Position numbers and translations under genes: made by a program | Notes under the pieces: model-generated | The model's database searches: none | What the model was told of the DNA's origin: nothing | What the model saw: only the letters and a program-made list of their open reading frames with translations | Part shown: in pieces, positions 1 through 7,300 of the stretch | Layout: each line of letters opens with the position of its first letter | How positions within the stretch are numbered: position 1 is the first letter of the stretch | DNA from: Choristocarpus tenellus KU-1152 | Taxonomy: Eukaryota > Phaeophyceae | Length of the DNA stretch: 26,844 nt | Assembly (NCBI GenBank): GCA_964200185.2 | Contig: CAXNAD020000160.1 | Span: 1 to 26,844, forward strand | Direction: 5' to 3'

Positions 1-549
1 ATTGATGTTCCCAGTCACGTATCCATGATTCCACTGGCGGACCTTCCGTCAGAATGAAACCATGGGATCTCTTCACGTGACCAATCCCACAGACTTGAAT
101 CAGCTCGTCATTCAGAGTTGTCGCACATGGAAGATCCACTTTATTGTCACGTCTTGACTGGTGGTGATGAAGCCCCATCTTTGATGAGCTCATCACTCCT
201 CAATTTGCACTCGTCCAACCTTAACCTCGTACCCTCGGTTGCGGTTCGTCTTTGTTCGTCTGGTCCGTCTTGCCCGGTGATTCTCTTCACCACCCTTATT
301 ACCTGAGTAAACCACGCCGCCACAGAATCACACGATTCACAAATATTTTATTTTTATGAGGTCTGACATATTCCAGATGTGTCAGATGAGGGGAAACAAA
401 TGAAAACTATACATATGTCAGTGTAAGCCCTAAAACAAAATGTCATAAATATGAAAAACACTATAAAACACTATACATGTGAAAAACACTAATCTATTTG
501 TTACTTCACTATCAATATTGTAGTATTGCCTTCCTGTGCTTCCAATCTA

Positions 550-568
550 CTCCTCCCGGGGGGAGGAG
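550..568. repeat. GC-rich palindrome (hairpin)
   Basis: CTCCTCCC (550-557) and GGGAGGAG (561-568) are perfect 8-bp inverted arms around GGG. It is short, lies in a non-coding region and has no visible partner site. Confidence 0.6.
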
Positions 569-604
569 CTAGGGAGGTATCCCAAGAATCCAATTACTTG
601 ATTG

Positions 605-605
<1 letters not shown>

Positions 606-635
<30 letters not shown>
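606..635 (+). repeat. (CA)15 microsatellite
   Basis: Uninterrupted CA dinucleotide repeat upstream of the methyltransferase gene; likely length-polymorphic. Confidence 0.95.
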
Positions 636-639
<4 letters not shown>

Positions 640-1100
640 TAGGAGTTGTAACATTGGAACGACCTATCCCACATATATTATTATTATGCCCTCCTGACAT
701 TTTGGAGATGTGTCAGAGGGGAAACAAACCTATCCTCCTATCTAATTCATTGATCCTCACAGGGATTCCAGATGTAAAGTGGTACCAATACGTTATACAT
801 GTGGAGTTGCCCATCATAACTACAATATTCACTTAGAATAGTCTCGGTGACTACACAAGTGGCACTGTCTAGACGTGTCATGCGTTTTAAGCTAGAGTCA
901 CAAGGGAGATGGGCAGGTGGGAAGGTCCAAATCCCTGATTGGCTAATTGGCGATTGTAGGCTCAATAATAAATATACTCCAATAATTCAATAATAGTTAC
1001 ATTGTATGAAGTTTGAGGGAAGAAAAAAACGGAGGTTTTATCGTCCCCAATCTAACTTAGATACAGTTGGTCTACCCTGTTCTGGTGGGCTTAGTTGCCT

Positions 1101-1302
1101 ATGGCATGTCTCAAGTACGGAAAGGATGAATGTGGAAAAGAGATCCTGGAGCTGGTGAAGTTATCTCCCGAAATGGAGGATTCTGCAGAAATATTGTCTC
1201 CTGACGCCTCTGGTAGGCCGTATAAGGGAGAAAACACAGTGGTCATGATGGAATGGGAAATACCTTACATGAGGGCGCTCGCGGATGCCTTGACGATTAA
1301 AG
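1101..1302 (+). CDS. Methyltransferase exon 1
   Basis: It encodes a variable N-terminus and then the conserved MMEWEIPYMRALADAL helix that precedes the SAM-binding fold. It ends AAAG before the donor GTGAGA at 1303, phase 1. The split glycine codon is completed by GG at 1709-1710. Confidence 0.8.
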
Positions 1303-4300
1303 GTGAGATCTTGGAGTTTTTTGATCCGTTGCATTCGCACCATTATATGTTGTAGATTGGAATCTGCCTTGCTACACCTCTTCTCTTTCACAGAAGTGAC
1401 CAATCATAGTCCTCTCAAAAGGAATTAACATAAAACTCGTTACGTGGTAGCCACGGCAGGCATGCCTCTGACAGGGTTAATGTGCGCAGTTGAACTCAAC
1501 CTATGGAACAATCTTCTTGGGTAAGGTTCTTACCAGTATGGACGTAAATAAAGTCCCGAGGTGGTGCAGATGCTGTGTTTCTAGTTTTGATGGTGGGTGG
1601 TGTGCTTTCATGCCAAGTTCAGGCCATGTATAATGTCCGTGTAGCGTGCACAAGATGTCGACGACTCAACCGTGGTGTCAATACGCGAGTTCTGTGGTTG
1701 AAATTCAGGGGGAGACGAGGTGCTCGAGATTGGCTTTGGTTGCGGATACTCTGCCGACCGAATACAAGAACTGCGACCTCGAGGGCACACCATCGTTGAG
1801 TGCGCACCAGCTGTCTTGTCTAGGCTCCGGGTCTGGGCAGATGGTCGACCTGGTGTGCATGTGGTGGAGGGGTACTGGCAGTTGTCACTCCCAATCCTGG
1901 GGAAGTTTGATGCAATCTTCTTCGATGACTTCCCTGTAAGTGGTAAAAAAACAATTGGCTTCTTCCAGAATATTGTTTTCTAGGATGTGGGAAATGGGTG
2001 CACACCTGTTGGATGGTTTCCATGCAGGTTAAGCAATTGTATGGAATAGTACATGCTATCCAAGCCATTATAACCAGATGAACATTTCTCTAAACACCGG
2101 CTTGAAAGAAGTACTGTAGTCTTGTCCCTTGTCCTCAACTTGATGTCCCATGCTATGATTCATACAATCAAGATCGATAGGGTAGGGCACACTTACGTAG
2201 AACTTGAACCAATGGAAAAGTCTATATGCCACCTTGAGGAAATGTTCGTCTTGCAACATTCCTTACCCCTTAAAATCCATACTCTGCTCTGGTAGGATAC
2301 ATTGAGTACCTTGTATTCTCCTCTGCATCACCCTGCCCCAACCCTGGGAAATAATCGCTGCATATATTTTGTCATGGCTGTCCCTGAACCCGACCTTCCT
2401 GTGAAGCTCCCTGGAACACCCGACTCCAGTGACCTCAAGGGTCCAACTTCACGCTGGCATGCATTCATTGACCTGTGTGTTGCCCATCATCTCCTACCTG
2501 GAGGGCGCATCACAGGGTGAGTGACTTGTTCAGGTTTGGTAGCTGGATGTACTAAACAGTTCCTCTGGGTCATCAGAGCGGTGCCACAAGAGCTAATACA
2601 TGTCCTGTGTGACATTACCTCCTACATGTACCTACACCTATTGTGGAACATGCCCCCCCCCCCCTGCCCCCCCCCCCCCCCCCCCCCCCTCCCCTCCCCC
2701 TCTGCCCGCTCCCACTCGTCTGCACGCTGCCCCTCTCACNNNNNNNNNNTTACCTCCTACATGTACCTACACCTATTGTGGAACATGCCCCCCCCCCCCC
2801 TTCCCTTCCCTTCCCTTCCCTTCCCTTCTCTTCCTGTTTCTCTAATGGCAGTGTCATAATTCTTACTACTCTCGCTTGCCTCGTCACATCTAGCCCCCCC
2901 CCTTGCCCTGATATCATGGAAGAGGAAGAATGGGTGGGACTCACTAAGTGGAGTGCACTTGGTTGCATACGTACATTGATTTTTCAAACTTATGTTTTGG
3001 ATGTGTTTGCATGCTACCAAAGAGTGTGCTGCTTCACTATGAAGAAGATGATGATGTAGAATGTGCCTTATTAAATTAATGCAAAGAGTGTGTCCCATCC
3101 ATAAGGGAGGGTGTTGTCCTACCCTCCATATTCATCCTAGCAAATAATATTAGAAGTTACCAAGCATTATATTTCCTAGACCATTACTCTAACATCACAA
3201 TATTCTAATATTCCTTTCCATCACTCATGAATCATTCTAGTTACACTCTATTTCTTCAAAGACACTTTTTACTTCATGCATACTAATAGCGACATTGAGT
3301 GTGTACATAAAATAGTACAACACATGTCCCTGTGCAAACATCCTCTCCTACTGTGCGCTCACAATGTTCAATCACAATGCAATGCTGTTCCTGGGTTTAT
3401 CCTAGGTTCACTTCAAATCCTCATGCTCATCGTTCTGAAAAATCACATCATCCGAAATTCATTACAGCCTTTGCATGATACATAAAATTACCACAATTGG
3501 GGAGAAAATCCGCATGTTGCTTGTCAGATCCCACATGTGCAACTTCTATGATCTTCTCCCCAACCAACTGCATAAGGAAATGGTGTCGTGCATCCATATG
3601 CTTTGTCCTAAACCCATTGATTGGGTTCCCTGACAGCGACACTGCACTCTCATTTTCCTCATGCATCAAGTTGCACCTAGTTGTCCTCTCCAGGTTTACA
3701 AACCCCAATACCTGTCTCAAGAAAAGCACTTCCTTAGCCGTGGCACTTGATACCACATTCTCAGCTTCTGTTGCAGACAAAGCCACCACCTTCTGCATCC
3801 TAGAAAACCATGATAATGCTACACTTCCAATGGTACGTAATCCCCTAGGTACAGACCTCGGTTGGTCCAGATCAGATGCATAGTTTACATCAACAAACGC
3901 CTCCAGTTGTTTTTCCAGCTTTCCATCGTATGTGATGCCAGTCTCCCTTGTGTCACTTATGTTAAAACCTGATTTTGTATGAGTTGTGCATTGTTGTAAT
4001 GTGTCTGGTTTGTGATGAAGAGGATCATAGTGTAACAAAGTACTGATGAATTTATTCTTGTAGGTCTATGTCATGTTTTACTCAATCAGACAATGTTTGA
4101 TGCGAAAACATGTTTGGTTGTGCTGCGATTGACACGTTTAGAAACAGGTGTGTGTCATAGTGCAACAAGACACCTGCGGGTTCGGTCTGGTGCGTCTGAA
4201 GGGATGTTTTACTCAATCAGACTATGGTTGAAGTGAAATGTGTACTGATACGTTTGTGGCATGTCTTACTCAAAGCAGATTATGATTGGTAGAAAGTATG

Positions 4301-7300
4301 TTGTCATTCATTGAGATGCTCAGATGAAGAAATTAATTCTCTGTGAAGAGCGTTGTCACCTTGACTGAGAAGGATTTTAAAGGATGGTTTTTACTCTGTT
4401 TATATTGCATCCCAGCATGTATGTTATATGTGTTGCAGAGTGAACAGAATGTCTTACGAGGGGCAATGCCAGTCAAGTAAAAAATAATGATGAACACATG
4501 CTATGCAACTGATAACTTGTGTGAGAAAGAAGTAACATGAGGACGAAAGAAGAAGCCAAGCTTGAATCCATATCTAAGGTAACTACTGTCGCACATAGTG
4601 TGCCTGTATGAGTGATAGATAGTGGCTGTTCCTATACTTCCTATATGCTGTGATCTTCTGAGTGAGTTGTGATGATGGGGTAATGAGCTAATGATGAAAA
4701 TGGGAATAGTGACCTTGGCAATGGACAAATCAACGTTTAGTATGGAATGACAACACTGTATCGTATCAAAGCAAATCAAATGAGTAGCCTATGTTTTAAC
4801 AACTCACATACCCCAAAATCTGTTGAACAGATTCCCAACGCCTCTGCCTTGGGTTACGACTAAATGTGGCCACAGTCGTTACCGCATTGGCAACATCAGG
4901 CCTGGTCATGGTCACTAACCAGATTAATGACCCTACTGCTTCCCTGTATGGAGTAAATGGGTCCAGCTTCACACAAATCCTTCTCAAACATATTTCTGGT
5001 TGTAGATCCAGGCATATTGTGTTCTTGGTGATCTCAAAGTGCCTCACCAGCCCTTCCACGTATATTTGTTGATTGATCTTCAGTGTCCTCATCTTCTGAT
5101 CCTGTGTAATATGGCATCCCATATATAGCATTACATCCCCCAAATCCTTCACAGGGAGTTCCTTTTTCAGAGCTTCCACCACCACCCTTCCCTTCTCCTG
5201 CAAGTGACTAGCTATTAACAGATCATCCACATGTGTAGCTATCAGCACTTCCATCACCCCGTTTTCTACTAGATGAAGCAATCAGGGGTCAGTCTCACAT
5301 TGCTTGAAACCTAGCCCCTTGAGAGTCCTAACTAATTTCAGATGCCAGTTGTGTGATGTCTGTGCCAAGCCATACAAAGATCTCTTGAGGTTTCCTACCA
5401 TTATTATGCCACATCCTCTGGCGGTTCGGTGTAAATGTCCTCCTTGACATCCGCTTGCACAAAAGGCTGTCCTACATTAGCATGCCGTAGCTCCATGCCC
5501 TCAAATACAGCTATTACCATCACCAACTGTAAGGTGCTTATTGAGGGAGTTGGAACAAATTCCTCGGTGTAGTCCAGTCCAGGGATCTACCTCTTTCCCA
5601 TGACTACCAGGCAGGCTTTGTACCTAGCCACCTCTCCCTCCGAATTTACCTTTCTCTTCAACACCCATTTGATTTGCACCACATAGTGATTCAAAGGCCT
5701 TTTCACCTCATCCGAATCCCCTCTCTCCACCAGTTTTGCCAACTCCGTCTTCATAGTGTCCTGTCAAAATGGTGCCTCTGGAGACTGCAAAGCTTCCCTT
5801 CGGGATTGCAGCTCAGGCAGGAATGTGTTAGCCATTCCATCAGGAACCGCCATGGGTATTTTGGCGGCATCATGCACCACTTCTTGAACAAGTAGGGTTT
5901 TTGCTAAATGGGCCACTAGTGCTTCCTCTGATGTGTCTTTGGTTCCCTCTACTGATGGCCCTCTGCTGAGCCCTTCTCGAAAGTGCAGATTCTGATGGGT
6001 TAGAGGTTGGGGTAGGGATAAAATCAGCGAGCTTACGCAGCATTTGACTTTGCGGGATATCTTGCGACCACTTCCCCTGTTGCGCAGACCCACAAGAGTC
6101 CTCCCTGTGCACAGTCAGCTATCAGTCTGTAACTCCTCAAACGACATCGCAGGTAAATCCAACAACAGGTCTGAGGTCTCAGCTAAAATCTCCCCAACAT
6201 CCTGAGACATAAAAGGGAAAGTGTGTGCCATGTTACAGACTGGTCAGCCGTTGGTTGGACCTCTCGTGGAGAACTTGCCAGGAACCCTTTGGTGATGTTC
6301 AGCAAACACCATCATGAAAGCATGTGGATCCTCACACATCTAGTTATGCTTTCGTTTTTTCAAGACAATGCTTTAAATTCATGCCGGAAAATGCTTATTA
6401 GGAGAAACAATGAATTGTTGGACTGTTATTGGATAACGGGATAATCGATAGTAATGTTTCTGTTAGGTGACGATGATAAAATTATCTGAGTTATTATATT
6501 ACAACAACAAGAATACTGCTGTGGTGTCTCTTCTTGCCGCAGGTGGATCATTTTATCCACTCTGACCACAGTGCCACATTCTCCCTTCTGGCTTTCAAAG
6601 TTGACGCCGTTCACCCTTGATGAACAGCTATCTCATTCTTCAACTGGCGAAACCTGTTCGTAAGCCCCTGTTCCAACTCTGTCCTTGTGAGGTTAGTTGC
6701 CCTCGTGAGTAATGTTTGATTTTCCAGCTCATTCCTTTCTGGTCATCCTCCCAGAATAGTGACATTCAGTTCCTCGTTGGAAATTCTCTGACCCATTGCA
6801 GTTAATTGATTGGTTAATCAGCGCACCTTAAGCATGTAAGGTTGGGGCTCCTCTCCTGGTCCTAGTCGACTCAATTGGAACTAGTCCTGAACCCTGAGTC
6901 TTTCATCCAAGGTGCGTGGTTTGAAATAGTCGTGCAAGGTGTCCATTGTGCTTCTTGGTGTCTTGTGCTCCATCACGATTTCCAACACCATCCCCTTCCC
7001 CTTGCATCCATTCAGAAGGGTCATCCTCCCCCTGTTAAAGGTATCCCAATCATCCATGCTCCCTCAATCTGCTCCTTCCTGCACTTGGTCCAGCTCCCCA
7101 CCGAACGCGAAATATGTCCTGCCCATCACTATAAAAGCGTGAAAATGGGTTTTTCATGCTATCCATCCACCGGTCTCTCCATTCCACATGGGTACCTAAA
7201 ATATGTACATTGAATCCCTGCTCCTCTGCAGGGGTTGTTGTTGTACCTGTTGTTCCTGTTGTACCGGCCGCCCTATCGCAGCCTGCCCTCCTTGATGGGC

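Larger units (their letters stand above)
363..728 (+). repeat. Diverged direct repeat, two units about 330 bp apart
   Basis: The segment at 363-400 (CTGACATATTCCAGATGTGT, then CAGATGAGGGGAAACAAA) recurs with changes at 694-728 (CTGACATTTTGGAGATGTGT, then CAGAGGGGAAACAAAC). Both copies keep the order CTGACAT..AGATGTGTCAG..GGGGAAACAAA. This could be a remnant duplication or two pieces of an old dispersed repeat. No coding role is visible. Confidence 0.5.
1..1100. other. Upstream flank of the methyltransferase gene, no gene recognised
   Basis: No open frame here resembles a known protein; the small frames overlap one another on both strands without a consistent reading. The stretch holds a diverged direct repeat, a short GC-rich palindrome and a CA microsatellite, listed separately. 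It should contain the promoter and 5' UTR of the gene that starts near 1101, and possibly upstream exons, but I cannot point to a TATA box or an upstream exon with confidence. Confidence 0.5.

Noticed and set aside
1575-1939. Overlapping + strand frames 1575-1799 and 1646-1939
   Set aside because: They overlap the methyltransferase exon in other frames and carry no motif, whereas the frame from 1709 encodes the SAM-binding core.
2521-3059. Proline-rich open frames around the poly-C tracts
   Set aside because: They arise from C homopolymers, cross the N gap, and lie in an intron after a good splice donor.
3497-3883. 128-codon + strand frame
   Set aside because: Antisense shadow of the copia RNase H segment, which has clear family motifs on the minus strand.
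3960-4801. Spliceosomal intron within copia pol
   Set aside because: Although GTATGTGAGT on the minus strand resembles a donor, the insert has TG..CA ends, a 9-bp inverted repeat and a 5-bp target duplication, which an intron would not have.
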